The notes: generated by a model not told the origin, from the letters alone. Counted from the first letter of the stretch, positions 38,640 through 47,611 are shown. The stretch: DNA of 64,000 bases from Buttiauxella agrestis (GCF_900446255.1 NZ_UIGI01000001.1:186001-250000), one strand, 5' to 3'. Numbers and translations are program-made.

Positions 38640-38657
38640 GCTAATTATTCGCTAATT
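38640..38657. promoter_or_regulatory. Candidate response-regulator box (direct repeat GCTAATT)
   Basis: GCTAATT-ATTC-GCTAATT: two identical heptamers with an 11-bp period, the spacing typical of OmpR-family sites. It lies 62 bp before the adaptor start and 97 bp before the regulator start. Confidence 0.6.
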
Positions 38658-38718
38658 CAGGGATAAATCTGCCGCTGTACAGTGAGTGCCATTAAGAAAA
38701 CCGTGGAACGCTCAGAAC

Positions 38719-39900
38719 ATGAAGCTTTATCCAAACCTTATCTGGCCGACGCTATTGGTCTGCTCAATCTTGATTAGCGGCTGTGATGAGCAGGTGAATT
38801 CATCGCGGTCTGCCGGTGCATTACCGCTGGCACAAGTGACATACAGACAAATGGAGACGGTTGATATCCCAAAGATTGAAAAGTTTTCCGGTCGCGTGGT
38901 GGCTTACCAAACCTCTGAGGTCCGTCCACAGGTCAACGGCATTATTATGGAGCGGTTATTTAACGAAGGAGAAATGATAGTTAAAGGCCAGCCGCTGTAC
39001 CGACTGGACTCCCGCCTGTATTCTGCAGCGGTCAAACAGGCGGAATCCAATCTGCAAATGACTCGCGCCAGTGCTTCTATTGCTAATGCGTTGGTCAGCC
39101 GCTACGCACCATTGGTAAAAACGCAAAGTATCAGTCAGCAGGATTACACCACCGCTGTGGCTAATGCGCAGCAGGCGCAGGCCGCAATTTCCCAGGCGGC
39201 AGCGTTGCTCGATACTGCAAAAATCAATCTTGAGTTTGCGACAATTACCGCCCCGATTAGCGGCAGAATTGGCCGCTCATTTTATACCGCAGGCGCACTG
39301 GTTACGGCCAATCAGGGCAATGCGTTGGCTACCCTTCAGCAGCTTGATCCAATTTATATCGACATCCAGCAAACCACCTCCGAGCTACTGGCTTTGCAGC
39401 AGCAAACTCCGGTAGAGGGGGCGGTAGCCGACCGCGTTCCGGTAAACCTGATGCTGGAAGGCGATATTCCATATGGGCATCAGGGAACGCTGGAGTTTTC
39501 TGAAGCGGTGGTTGATCCCGAAACCGGTTCGGTCACTTTACGCGCCCGTTTCCCGAACCCGCAACATACCCTGCTGCCAGGCATGTTCGTTCAGGCATCG
39601 TTGTCGCGTGCTACCCAACCGCAGGCTTTCCTGGTACCGCAAAGTGCACTCCAACGCGACACCAAAGGAGAACCTATGGTGTTTGTGATTGACGAACAAA
39701 ATAAAGTCTCTTTGCAACACATCACGACTCAGGGAACGTTACAGCAAAACTGGGTAGTCACTGATGGTCTGCAGCAGGGTGACAAAGTCTTGACGCAAGG
39801 TCTGGTTCGCGTGCGTGCCGGGGATACCGTCAACGCGCAGTCTGAGGCCATTGCGCAGCAAATTGCCTTGCACACCACTCCCGCACAGCATGGAGGCTGA
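38719..39900 (+). CDS. RND efflux periplasmic adaptor lipoprotein (AcrA/MexA type)
   Basis: 393 residues from the ATG at 38719, which yields a clean lipoprotein signal (MKLYPNLIWPTLLVCSILISGC, lipid Cys at about 22). A GTG at 38686 would add 11 residues ahead of it. Lipoyl half-motifs (EVRPQVNGIIMERLFNEGE and ITAPISGRIGRSFYTAGALV), a short helical hairpin between, and beta-barrel and membrane-proximal domains are as in AcrA and MexA. It bridges the RND pump at 39904 to an outer-membrane channel. No channel gene is nearby, so TolC is the probable partner (inference). Confidence 0.94.
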   Translation: MKLYPNLIWPTLLVCSILISGCDEQVNSSRSAGALPLAQVTYRQMETVDIPKIEKFSGRVVAYQTSEVRPQVNGIIMERLFNEGEMIVKGQPLYRLDSRLYSAAVKQAESNLQMTRASASIANALVSRYAPLVKTQSISQQDYTTAVANAQQAQAAISQAAALLDTAKINLEFATITAPISGRIGRSFYTAGALVTANQGNALATLQQLDPIYIDIQQTTSELLALQQQTPVEGAVADRVPVNLMLEGDIPYGHQGTLEFSEAVVDPETGSVTLRARFPNPQHTLLPGMFVQASLSRATQPQAFLVPQSALQRDTKGEPMVFVIDEQNKVSLQHITTQGTLQQNWVVTDGLQQGDKVLTQGLVRVRAGDTVNAQSEAIAQQIALHTTPAQHGG

Positions 39901-39903
39901 GCA

Positions 39904-42900
39904 ATGATGTCAAAGATCTTTATTAACCGACCGATATTCGCCTGGGTGATTGCCATTGTGGTGATGCTGGCAGGAATCATCGCTATCAACCAACTGCCGG
40001 TAGAGCAATATCCCAACGTCGCTCCACCTCAGATAAGTGTCTCCACATCCTATCCAGGCGCATCGGCACAAACCATTCAGAACAGCGTCACACAGGTAAT
40101 TGAGCAATCTCTGGTCGGTATCGATGGGCTTATCTATTTCAGTTCATCATCCAGTTCCCGTGGCCGGGCGACCATCAATGTCACTTTCGACAATGATGTT
40201 GATAGCGATATTGCCCAAGTCCAGGTACAAAACCAGGTACAACAGGTGTTGTCCCGCCTCCCGCAGGAAGTGCAGCAGCAGGGGGTGGAAGTCCGGAAAG
40301 CGAACCCGGACAGTCTGATGCTCGTTGGCGTGTATGACTCAACCGATACCATGACGAATATTGATGTAGCGGATTATGTGGCGTCTTCGCTACAGGATGT
40401 ACTGGGCCGTGTGGCTGGTGTTGGCGATACCGATGTCTATGGGACGCAGTACGCGATGCGTATCTGGCTTGATCCAGTGAAACTGCGTAGCTACCAGTTG
40501 GTTCCCGCTGATGTGATTGAGGCGATTCGAAGCCAGAATGCGGAAGTTGCCGCGGGGCAGATTGGTGGACAGCCGCAACCGGAGAGCCAGATGCTCAGTG
40601 CGCTGGTCAGCGCGCAATCCAGACTGCAAACTGCCGAACAATTTCGCAATATTGTGCTGAAAACGGAAACCAGTGGTTCTGCAGTCCGATTGAGTAACGT
40701 TGCCAGAGTTGAGCTGGGAGCCGAAAACTATGACGCACTGGCGCGCATCAATCGTCACCCTGGCGCCGGGATCTCCATCATGCTGTCTCCTTCTGCGGAC
40801 GCGCTACGAACCGCTGAACTGGTGAAGGCGGAAGTGAACCGAGTGGCCCGCGATTTTCCACCGGGACTGAAAGTGGTTTTCGCCAATGACAGCACCCGTT
40901 TTATCGAGCTGTCGATTAATGAAGTCGTCAAAACGCTGCTCGAAGCCATCGTGCTGGTCGTGCTGGTTATCTTCCTGTTCCTGAAAAAGTGGCGATCAGC
41001 GCTGATCCCGGCGATTGCGGTTCCCGTTGTGCTGCTGGGGACTTTTGCTGTGTTGTGGTTCAGTGGATTTTCCATCAATACGATGACGCTATTCGCCCTG
41101 GTTTTATCGATTGGTTTGCTGGTTGACGACGCCATAGTGGTGGTGGAAAACGTTGAACGCATCATGAGTGAAAACCCAGGTATGACGCCACGTGAAGCCA
41201 CCTTCCGTTCAATGTCAGAAATCAGCGTTGCGTTAGTGGCTATCGCGCTGGTGCTATCGGCGGTGTTTTTGCCAATGGCCTTTTTTGGCGGGTCCACCGG
41301 GATTATCTATCGGCAGTTCTCGCTGACAGTGGTGACGGCAATGGTGTTATCCGTTTTCGTGGCCTTAATTCTTAGCCCGGCGCTAACTGCAACGTTACTG
41401 CAACCGCATCAGCTAAAACCTGAAAGTACCTCCAAAATATCAGCCTACTTTGGGCAATACCTTGCACCTGTACAGCATTTTCTGGCGCGTTGTTCAGTCT
41501 CTCTTTTCAACTTGCTTTTGAGCACAGTGCGTAAAGTCATCGCCCGACGCTGGCTGGCGCTAGGAGTCTATGTGCTGATATCGGTGGGATTTGTATGGTT
41601 ATTTCTACGCCTGCCATCGGGTTTTTTACCGGCAGAAGATCAGGGCCGTGTGATGGTGCAATACCGCTTGCCGGGAGGCGCTACTCTGGGGCGTACCGTC
41701 GAGGTGCAAAAACAACTGGAAGACTACCTCCTCACCGCAGAAGGTGGAAACTCAGAAGTTGTATTCACGGTCAGTGGTGGCGGGAGTGCCACAAGCGGCC
41801 AAAACACCGGTTCAGCGTTTATCAGCCTGGCGGACTGGAGCCAACGGTTAGACAGTAAGGACAGCGCGAACAGCATTGTTGCGCGTCTTTCACAGGAATT
41901 TGGCAATGACAGTAAGGCCCGTATCTTTGCTCTGCTTCCGGCCCCGATTCGTGGCCTGGGAGATACAGGCGGATTTTCACTTGAGCTATTAAACAGCGGC
42001 AGTCTGTCCGCAGAGGAATTCCGTGCTGCGCGCGATTCGCTTCTGACTGCCGCACAGCGAGACCCGATGTTAAGTGGCGTCAGAGCGGTTGATCTGCCGG
42101 ATGTCGCTACATTGCAAGTGAACAGTGACCCGCTGAAATTGTCGGTGCTTGGTCTGTCTCAGCAGAGCGTTAACGACACGCTGGCAACCGCGTGGGGCGG
42201 TGTGTATGTCAATGATTTCGTTGACCGTGGGCGAGTTAAACGAGTCTACGTGCAGGGTGACGCTCAGTGGCGCGCCGATCCGGCTGACTTATCCCAATGG
42301 TACGTACGAGGCGAGCAGGGGCAGATGACTTCGCTCGGTGCATTCACAACGACATCATGGGCGCAATCCCCCAGCAGCCTGTCGCGCTTTAATGGCGTGC
42401 CGTCTTATCAGATTCAGGGCAGTGCCGGGGCGGGTTTCAGTTCAGGTGAGGCGATGAACAGGATGGAGGCTCTGGCTCGCGAGATACCGGGTGTCAACGT
42501 CGCATGGTCCGGGCTTTCTTATCAGGAACGTTTATCGTCAGGCCAGGCAACATTGTTGTACGGGTTGTCGATTCTGGTGGTGTTTCTGTGCCTGGCTGCG
42601 CTCTATGAAAGCTGGTCGATACCGCTGTCAGTATTAATGGTGATTCCACTGGGCCTGTTTGGGGCTGTCACTGCCGTTACCCTGCGCGGACTAATCAACG
42701 ATGTCTATTTGCAAATTGGCCTACTGACCACGATGGGGTTGGCGGCGAAAAACGCCATTCTGGTGGTGGAGTTTGCCGAGCAGGCGGAACGTCGCGGTAT
42801 GTCAGTGACAGAGGCTGCCCTGGAAGCTACCCGGTTGCGTATTCGTCCCATCATGATGACCAGCATCGCTTTTATTTTAGGCGTGTTGCCGCTAGCTATC

Positions 42901-43068
42901 TCAACGGGTGCAGGGGCTGAAAGTCGTATTGCTATCGGCACTGCCACACTTGGCGGAATGCTGGCCGCAACGGTACTTATCGTTTTTTACATTCCTCTAT
43001 TTTTCATTCTGGTCCGCCAACTGGTGGCGAAATTCTTCCCTTCATCAACGCTCAGGAGAGCATCATGA
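39904..43068 (+). CDS. RND multidrug efflux permease (HAE-1, AcrB/MexB type)
   Basis: 1054 residues. Begins MMSKIFINRPIFAWVIAIVVMLAG; either of the two ATGs may be used, GGAGG being 7 or 10 nt away. Twelve membrane segments with two large periplasmic loops, proton-relay Asp408 and Asp409 in TM4 (LLVDDAIVVVENVER), and a hydrophobic TM10-TM11 region (GLAAKNAILVVEFAEQ) with the conserved Lys. HAE-1 family: proton-driven export of amphiphilic drugs, dyes or detergents. It starts 3 bp after the adaptor gene and overlaps the DUF1471 gene by 4 nt. The housekeeping acrB would be elsewhere; this is an extra pump. Confidence 0.96.
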   Translation: MMSKIFINRPIFAWVIAIVVMLAGIIAINQLPVEQYPNVAPPQISVSTSYPGASAQTIQNSVTQVIEQSLVGIDGLIYFSSSSSSRGRATINVTFDNDVDSDIAQVQVQNQVQQVLSRLPQEVQQQGVEVRKANPDSLMLVGVYDSTDTMTNIDVADYVASSLQDVLGRVAGVGDTDVYGTQYAMRIWLDPVKLRSYQLVPADVIEAIRSQNAEVAAGQIGGQPQPESQMLSALVSAQSRLQTAEQFRNIVLKTETSGSAVRLSNVARVELGAENYDALARINRHPGAGISIMLSPSADALRTAELVKAEVNRVARDFPPGLKVVFANDSTRFIELSINEVVKTLLEAIVLVVLVIFLFLKKWRSALIPAIAVPVVLLGTFAVLWFSGFSINTMTLFALVLSIGLLVDDAIVVVENVERIMSENPGMTPREATFRSMSEISVALVAIALVLSAVFLPMAFFGGSTGIIYRQFSLTVVTAMVLSVFVALILSPALTATLLQPHQLKPESTSKISAYFGQYLAPVQHFLARCSVSLFNLLLSTVRKVIARRWLALGVYVLISVGFVWLFLRLPSGFLPAEDQGRVMVQYRLPGGATLGRTVEVQKQLEDYLLTAEGGNSEVVFTVSGGGSATSGQNTGSAFISLADWSQRLDSKDSANSIVARLSQEFGNDSKARIFALLPAPIRGLGDTGGFSLELLNSGSLSAEEFRAARDSLLTAAQRDPMLSGVRAVDLPDVATLQVNSDPLKLSVLGLSQQSVNDTLATAWGGVYVNDFVDRGRVKRVYVQGDAQWRADPADLSQWYVRGEQGQMTSLGAFTTTSWAQSPSSLSRFNGVPSYQIQGSAGAGFSSGEAMNRMEALAREIPGVNVAWSGLSYQERLSSGQATLLYGLSILVVFLCLAALYESWSIPLSVLMVIPLGLFGAVTAVTLRGLINDVYLQIGLLTTMGLAAKNAILVVEFAEQAERRGMSVTEAALEATRLRIRPIMMTSIAFILGVLPLAISTGAGAESRIAIGTATLGGMLAATVLIVFYIPLFFILVRQLVAKFFPSSTLRRAS

Positions 43069-43334
43069 AATCAACAACATTACTGGCCTTAGTCTTTTTC
43101 TCTACGCTTTCTTTATCCGTTCAGGCGGCTCAACAGATTGATCAAGAGCAGGCAGCCCAACGACAAAGTGTCGGCGTGGTATCCGTCTCAAACCAGAGCG
43201 GTTCTCTGGATGATGTCGTCAGAGCACTGGATTCGAAAGCGACAAAAGCAGGCGCGAGTTATTTCCGGATTGTAAGCGCAGGAACACCTGCGGATTCAAG
43301 CCACTGGCGTGGTTCCGCTGAGATTTATCGTTAA
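43065..43334 (+). CDS. DUF1471 (BhsA/McbA/YhcN-like) periplasmic protein
   Basis: 89 residues. Signal peptide 1-21 (MKSTTLLALVFFSTLSLSVQA), then the small alpha/beta DUF1471 fold (QRQSVGVVSVSNQSGSLDDVVRALDSKATKAGASYFRIVSA, ending AEIYR). Family members in E. coli respond to stress and affect biofilm and surface properties. Its ATG overlaps the pump stop (ATGA), so it is translated with the efflux pump. A DUF1471 gene as third member of an RND operon is unusual and is noted in the findings. Confidence 0.9.
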   Translation: MKSTTLLALVFFSTLSLSVQAAQQIDQEQAAQRQSVGVVSVSNQSGSLDDVVRALDSKATKAGASYFRIVSAGTPADSSHWRGSAEIYR

Positions 43335-43395
43335 TGATGCCAGATTGAATTAATGCCCCCGCATATCAAGCGGGGGGTTATGACTATTTAATATT

Positions 43396-43830
43396 TCAGC
43401 GAACGACCAGCACAGAACATCTCGCGTGGCGAACCACGGCTGCGGCGTTTGAACCAAGTAAATAAGTCGACATGCTCGGTCGGTGAGAGGCGAGAATAAT
43501 CACATCGGCATCAATATCTTCGGCAAGCCCGAGGATATGATCTTTTGGTGTACCGCTCAGAACATGCTTTTCGATACGGTCGTCCGGAATCTTAAACTTA
43601 GCGATGATATCGCTCAGTGTTTCCATGGCAGCCGCCTCCCTTTCTCTGGCATCCGGCGCAATCGAAGCATAACCCAGGCCGTAAGAGGCAAAATAGGTAT
43701 AGTCGGGGATAACGGCCAGGAAGTGGATTGTGGCATCGTCGAGCTTTGCATAGTTTTCTACATGTGGAATGACCTGTTTGGTCAGTTCCATTTCGGAGAT
43801 ATCGATAGGGACGAGGATTTTCTTAGACAT
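43396..43830 (-). CDS. UspF-like universal stress protein
   Basis: 144 residues. Universal stress protein fold: KKILVPIDISEMELTKQVIPHVE at the start and the ATP-binding GSNAAAVVRHARCSVLVVR at the end, which is nearly the E. coli UspF ending. The ATP motif G-2x-G-9x-G(S/T) is replaced by GTPKDHILG and ASHRPSMSTYLLGS. Cytosolic, stress-induced. In E. coli uspF lies elsewhere, so the gene here is either relocated or a paralogue. It precedes the terminator shared with yiaG and is convergent with the RND operon. Confidence 0.9.
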   Translation of the reverse strand: MSKKILVPIDISEMELTKQVIPHVENYAKLDDATIHFLAVIPDYTYFASYGLGYASIAPDAREREAAAMETLSDIIAKFKIPDDRIEKHVLSGTPKDHILGLAEDIDADVIILASHRPSMSTYLLGSNAAAVVRHARCSVLVVR

Positions 43831-43948
43831 ACAACCTCCTGTTGATTGCTTGTGATAACCCTCTTTAATTTATGGTTAATATTTGCGATTTCTGTAGTGA
43901 CCTGAGTCTAAATTTGGGAAATTGCCGCTGCGATGATGCAAAAACAAC

Positions 43949-43972
43949 AAACCCCGCGTCAGGCGGGGTTTT
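43949..43972. terminator. Intrinsic terminator downstream of yiaG
   Basis: AACCCCGC and GCGGGGTT arms around a 5-nt loop. On the minus strand it is followed by a T-rich stretch (TTTGTTGTTTTT), 30 bp after the yiaG stop; on the plus strand TTTTGGTT follows. Confidence 0.85.
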
Positions 43973-44003
43973 GGTTAAGGCAATCAGGGTACAAATGATA
44001 AAA

Positions 44004-44294
44004 TTATTCCATCAACTGCTTACTGATGGTTGGATTCGCTTGTATCAAGCGCATCAACTTCAGTTCGGTATTGGAGGGTCTGAGTCGTTTTGATTCCCAC
44101 TCCTGTACCATCGTCACGCTAACACCCATTGCGCGGGCAAAATCATCAATCTTAAGTCCGGTACTTTTTCTTAGTTGTTCAAATTCAGAAAATGCATTGG
44201 GCTTATCACTAAGAGCCATCGTTTGTGGCCTGTCTTTAAACACAATCTGCTCAAGGTTGCTCAGCAGCTCAATCATTGGATCTTTATATTCCAT
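44004..44294 (-). CDS. yiaG: YiaG, HTH-type transcriptional regulator
   Basis: 96 residues from the ATG at 44294 (MEYKDPMIELLSNLEQIVFKD), with AGGAG 7 nt upstream, the same length as E. coli YiaG. The frame extends 13 codons further up without a ribosome site. The C-terminal half is a Cro/CI-type helix-turn-helix (GLKIDDFARAMGVSVTMVQEWESKRLRPSNTELKLMRLI) of the kind found in antitoxin-like regulators, but no toxin gene is adjacent. DNA target unknown. Confidence 0.94.
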   Translation of the reverse strand: MEYKDPMIELLSNLEQIVFKDRPQTMALSDKPNAFSEFEQLRKSTGLKIDDFARAMGVSVTMVQEWESKRLRPSNTELKLMRLIQANPTISKQLME

Positions 44295-44563
44295 CGAGTA
44301 CTCCTCATAAATCACACAATGGACAGTGAACACGTAAGAAGCTCATTAAGAGTAGTTGGAAAAAAAGCGGGCCGATGATTTTCAGGCTAACTATTTTTTT
44401 ACTGAAAGCGGCTTATGCGTTTCAGCAAAAAAACTAAGCGGCATAACGAATTGAAAAGTCGGTGTAGTTGCGGCGTGAGTATAAATTTGTAAATGGATAT
44501 GCAAATTATGCAAAACGGCGGGGCTAGCCCGCCGCGTACTTGTTTAAGTAAAAAAATATTCCA

Positions 44564-45946
44564 TCATGCTTTTTGCGTAGCTTTATCCAGCTCGTGATTT
44601 TCTACGCGATTTACCCCATGCGCTCGCAGGCCTGCCCAGGATTTCACCATCAGCGCAGTGGCAGAAAGCACTGCCGGAATCGCCAGTAACATGAAAATAG
44701 TTTTGAACGACAGCTCGGCCTGCATCAGGAATGCACCACTAAATGCACCCAGAATACCGCCGAAACGCCCAAGCCCTAACATCCACGCCACGCCCGTTGC
44801 ACGCCCTTGCGTTGGATAAAAGCCCGCTGCCAGCGCAGGCATCGACGATTGTGCGCCATTCATAATGGTGCCTGCGATAAACACCATCACGCCCATTAAC
44901 ACCAGGCTTGAGGTCGAGAAACCGACCAGGCAGACGAACGCGCCTGTCAGCAAATAACCCACCGCGACCACTTTGTTCGGGTTTAGCTTGTCCATCAGCG
45001 CACCAATAATGAGTACACCAATGCCACCGCCCAGTGGGAACAGCGCGGTGATAATCGACGCCTGGCTCAGTGTTGCTCCGGTTTCACGAATCAACAGAGG
45101 CAGCCAACTGGTCAGGAGATAGAAAATCAGCAAGCCCATGAAGTAGGTGATGCACAGCATTAATGTTCCCACCAGATAACGCGGTGAGAAAATAACGCCA
45201 AGCGCCGTTTTATCTTTGATATGACCGCCCACTTCGTTCAGCACGAAGCGCAGGTTTTCACCCGACGGTAACGGCGCGATACGCCGCATAATCGTGGCGA
45301 TATCTTTTTGTGGTTTGTTTTTTACCACCAGATAGCGGGCTGATTCAGGAAGCCAAATCATCAGCACCACGGACAGAATCAGTGGCATCACACCGCCGAG
45401 CACTAAAACGCTTTGCCAACCGTAATGGGGAATCATCCACGCGGAGACAAAACCGCCCATCGATGACCCAATCGGGAAGCCAACGAACATCAGGTTCACC
45501 AACAGCGCACGTTTACGCTCGGGTGCGTATTCGGACATTAATGTTGCGGCATTGGGCATGGCGGCACCAAGACCCAGACCGGTTAAAAAACGCAGCAGGG
45601 CGAGGGACGTCAGGCTGGTGGCAAAGGCGGTCAGCAAGCTAAATCCGCCGAAAACCAGAATCGAGAGCACTAACACTTTTTTGCGCCCGATACGGTCAGC
45701 CATTGGCCCGGCGGTTAATGCGCCCACCGCCAGCCCAACCAGAGCCGCACTCATTACCGGGCCAAGATCGGATTTCTGCACACCCCATTCCTGCACCAGA
45801 TCAGAGGCTATAAAACCGATGATTGCGGTATCGAAGCCGTCCAGTGCTACGGTAATAAAACAGAGAACGAGGATCATCCATTGGTATCTTGAAAAGCGAT
45901 TATTGTTTATAAATGCCTGAATATCAGTCGTTGTTGTCTTTGTCAT
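44564..45946 (-). CDS. Aromatic acid:H+ symporter (AAHS family MFS)
   Basis: 460 residues, 12 membrane segments. AAHS-family signatures: ALDGFDTAIIGF in TM1, where the Asp residues are needed for aromatic acid uptake in PcaK, GPMADRIGRKK in the loop between TM2 and TM3, and PESARYLV in the central loop region. Imports a benzoate- or phenylpropanoid-type acid with protons. The gene stands alone: no catabolic genes lie beside it, but two palindromes of the PcaR/PobR type precede it (45974, 46061). Substrate not determinable. Confidence 0.9.
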   Translation of the reverse strand: MTKTTTTDIQAFINNNRFSRYQWMILVLCFITVALDGFDTAIIGFIASDLVQEWGVQKSDLGPVMSAALVGLAVGALTAGPMADRIGRKKVLVLSILVFGGFSLLTAFATSLTSLALLRFLTGLGLGAAMPNAATLMSEYAPERKRALLVNLMFVGFPIGSSMGGFVSAWMIPHYGWQSVLVLGGVMPLILSVVLMIWLPESARYLVVKNKPQKDIATIMRRIAPLPSGENLRFVLNEVGGHIKDKTALGVIFSPRYLVGTLMLCITYFMGLLIFYLLTSWLPLLIRETGATLSQASIITALFPLGGGIGVLIIGALMDKLNPNKVVAVGYLLTGAFVCLVGFSTSSLVLMGVMVFIAGTIMNGAQSSMPALAAGFYPTQGRATGVAWMLGLGRFGGILGAFSGAFLMQAELSFKTIFMLLAIPAVLSATALMVKSWAGLRAHGVNRVENHELDKATQKA

Positions 45947-45973
45947 AAGGCATGTCCTGTAGGATACAGAGAT

Positions 45974-45988
45974 GTTCGATTATCGAAC
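45974..45988. promoter_or_regulatory. IclR-type operator 1 before the aromatic-acid symporter
   Basis: GTTCGATTATCGAAC, a perfect 15-bp palindrome, extended by T and A on the outside. It resembles the GTTCGAT-N-ATCGCAC sites of PcaR/PcaU-type IclR regulators of aromatic catabolism. It lies 28-42 bp upstream of the symporter start. Confidence 0.6.
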
Positions 45989-46060
45989 AATAATTCGTTA
46001 ATCGTTCGTTAAATCAAACCACTCAGCAGGCTATTGGGCAATCATCCCTCGGGTGTTAGT

Positions 46061-46075
46061 GTGCGATTATCGTAC
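46061..46075. promoter_or_regulatory. IclR-type operator 2 before the aromatic-acid symporter
   Basis: GTGCGATTATCGTAC, the same motif with one mismatch between half-sites, 87 bp upstream of operator 1. Between them are two TTCGTTAA direct repeats (45994 onward). Confidence 0.55.
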
Positions 46076-46269
46076 TGATTACGTGGGTGTTGACGGGATG
46101 ATTGAAATTAACCTTTTAATATTAATAGGTTGGTAGTGTTTTCTCAGCGACAAAGCGACGCCGAATTTGTGAGAAAGATAACAATCATGCAACATCAATT
46201 TGCCTTAAGAGATTAATGCGAAAGGGTATCTTGCAAAGTCAGGTTGGACTATCCTTAGCAGCATTATTG

Positions 46270-46332
46270 GGTATACCCGTTGCCCTTCAATATGCAGGGT
46301 TGTTGGCTGCATCCTGAGGCTGCCTGGGTATA
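46270..46332. repeat. Shortened ERIC element (about 63 bp)
   Basis: Begins GTATACCCGTTGCCCTTCAA and ends GGCTGCCTGGGTATA. Both outer ends of the ERIC consensus and GTTGGCTGC are kept while the central core is lost. It lies 29 bp before yiaF in the 413-bp spacer to the symporter gene, which otherwise holds only the operator region. Confidence 0.7.
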
Positions 46333-46360
46333 TTGTTGAATGGTGAAAGGAGTAGAAAAG

Positions 46361-47071
46361 ATGGCGACAGGTAAGTCCTGGTCACGCTGGTTTGCGCCGC
46401 TTGCGGCAATTTTAATGGTAGTGAGCTTGAGCGGTTGCTTTGATAAAGAAGGCGATCAGCGCAAGGCATTTATCGATTTCCTGCAAAATACGGCGATGCG
46501 CAGCGGTGAACGTTTGCCGACGCTGACAACCGACCAGAAAAAGCAGTTTGGCCCGTTGGTTTCTGATTACGCGATTCTGTATGGTTTCTCCCAGCAGGTG
46601 AACCAGGCGATGGACGATGGCATGCGCCCGGTAGCCGACAGCGTAAACAGCATTCGTGTACCGCAGGATTACATGACCCAGAGCGGTCCACTGCGTCAGG
46701 CGAACGGTTCTCTGAATGTGTTAGGCCAGCAAGTCCAGAATGCAAAAATGCAGGCTGACAGCGCACGTTCCACGTTGAAGCAACCAGACGATCTGAAAGT
46801 GGTGTACGACAAGGTTTATGAGAAAGTGGTTATTGCTCCGGCAGATGCCATGGCTCCGCTGATCCCAGCGGCACAAACCTTCACTGCGCAACTGGTGCAA
46901 GTGGGTGATTTCATCCAGCAGCAGGGAACTCAGGTTGGTTTCACCGCGGGTGGTATTCAGTTCCCAACGTCACAGCAAGCCAGCCAGTACAACTCGCTGA
47001 TTGCTCCGCTGGCGTCACAGCATCAGGCGTTTATGCAGGCTTATTCAACGGCAAAAAACTCCATGCAGTAA
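46361..47071 (+). CDS. yiaF: YiaF-like DUF3053 lipoprotein
   Basis: 236 residues from the ATG at 46361 (MATGKSWSRWFAPLAAILMV), the E. coli YiaF length; GGAG is 9 nt upstream, and an ATG seven codons earlier is closer to the ERIC remnant. Lipoprotein signal ends VSLSGCFDKE (Cys near 27). The mature part is helical and Gln-rich with GIQFPTSQQASQYN near the C-terminus. Envelope protein of unknown function. In E. coli yiaF lies between ghrB and yiaG; here it lies between the aromatic symporter and cspA. Confidence 0.93.
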   Translation: MATGKSWSRWFAPLAAILMVVSLSGCFDKEGDQRKAFIDFLQNTAMRSGERLPTLTTDQKKQFGPLVSDYAILYGFSQQVNQAMDDGMRPVADSVNSIRVPQDYMTQSGPLRQANGSLNVLGQQVQNAKMQADSARSTLKQPDDLKVVYDKVYEKVVIAPADAMAPLIPAAQTFTAQLVQVGDFIQQQGTQVGFTAGGIQFPTSQQASQYNSLIAPLASQHQAFMQAYSTAKNSMQ

Positions 47072-47187
47072 TGGCGATTTCCCCCGCTTAATTGCGGGGG
47101 ATCCCAGAGGTGGCTTGAGCTCCAGCCCTGTGGACGGCTAAAATAAACCTTGTTATTCACCCTGCTTATATGAGTTAATACATCCAT

Positions 47188-47346
47188 CGGTTTGAAGCAC
47201 AGAACCTTTAAGCAGTTTAGTAGCGCAGTCCTCAAAGAGTTATCATAGATACCCTTCGACGTGATCTACCTTCCTTTATCGCTTTAAAAATCTGTAAAAC
47301 ATTCCAATTGCGCCGGAAGGCAAATTTAATTTAAAAGGTAATATCT
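47188..47346 (+). promoter_or_regulatory. cspA cold-shock 5' leader
   Basis: By alignment with E. coli cspA the leader starts near 47186-47188 (CGGTTTGA) and is about 159 nt. The cold-box TGAAGCACAGA (47193-47203) corresponds to TGACGTACAGA, and TTTAAGCAGTTTAGTAG and GAGTTATCATAGATACCC follow as in E. coli. AAAGGTAATATCT before the ATG is the ribosome site. The leader works as an RNA thermosensor. Confidence 0.85.
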
Positions 47347-47559
47347 ATGTCTAACAAAATGACTGGTCTCGTAAAATGGTTCAACTCTGACAAAGGCTTC
47401 GGCTTCATCACTCCTGACGATGGCTCAAAAGACGTGTTCGTACACTTCTCTGCTATCCAGAACGATGGCTACAAGTCTCTGGACGAAGGCCAGAAAGTGT
47501 CTTTCACCATCGAAAGTGGTGCTAAAGGCCCAGCTGCTGGTAACGTAACTAGCCTGTAA
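47347..47559 (+). CDS. cspA: Cold-shock protein CspA
   Basis: 70 residues, the E. coli length. Single OB-fold nucleic-acid chaperone with RNP1 (KGFGFITP) and RNP2 (VFVHFSAI) motifs. Binds single-stranded RNA and prevents secondary structure at low temperature. A long conserved leader precedes it and a terminator follows 30 bp after the stop. In E. coli it lies next to yiaG and hokA; here it is followed by yiiM and sodA, which marks a change of gene order. Confidence 0.97.
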   Translation: MSNKMTGLVKWFNSDKGFGFITPDDGSKDVFVHFSAIQNDGYKSLDEGQKVSFTIESGAKGPAAGNVTSL

Positions 47560-47587
47560 GGTTAGCGTTAGCAAAGCTAAGAATTTA

Positions 47588-47611
47588 AAAACCCGCCTCG
47601 GCGGGTTTTTT
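47588..47611 (+). terminator. Intrinsic terminator of cspA
   Basis: AACCCGCC and GGCGGGTT arms (the tight loop probably opens to four bases) followed by six T residues. It lies 26 bp before the convergent yiiM stop. Confidence 0.93.
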
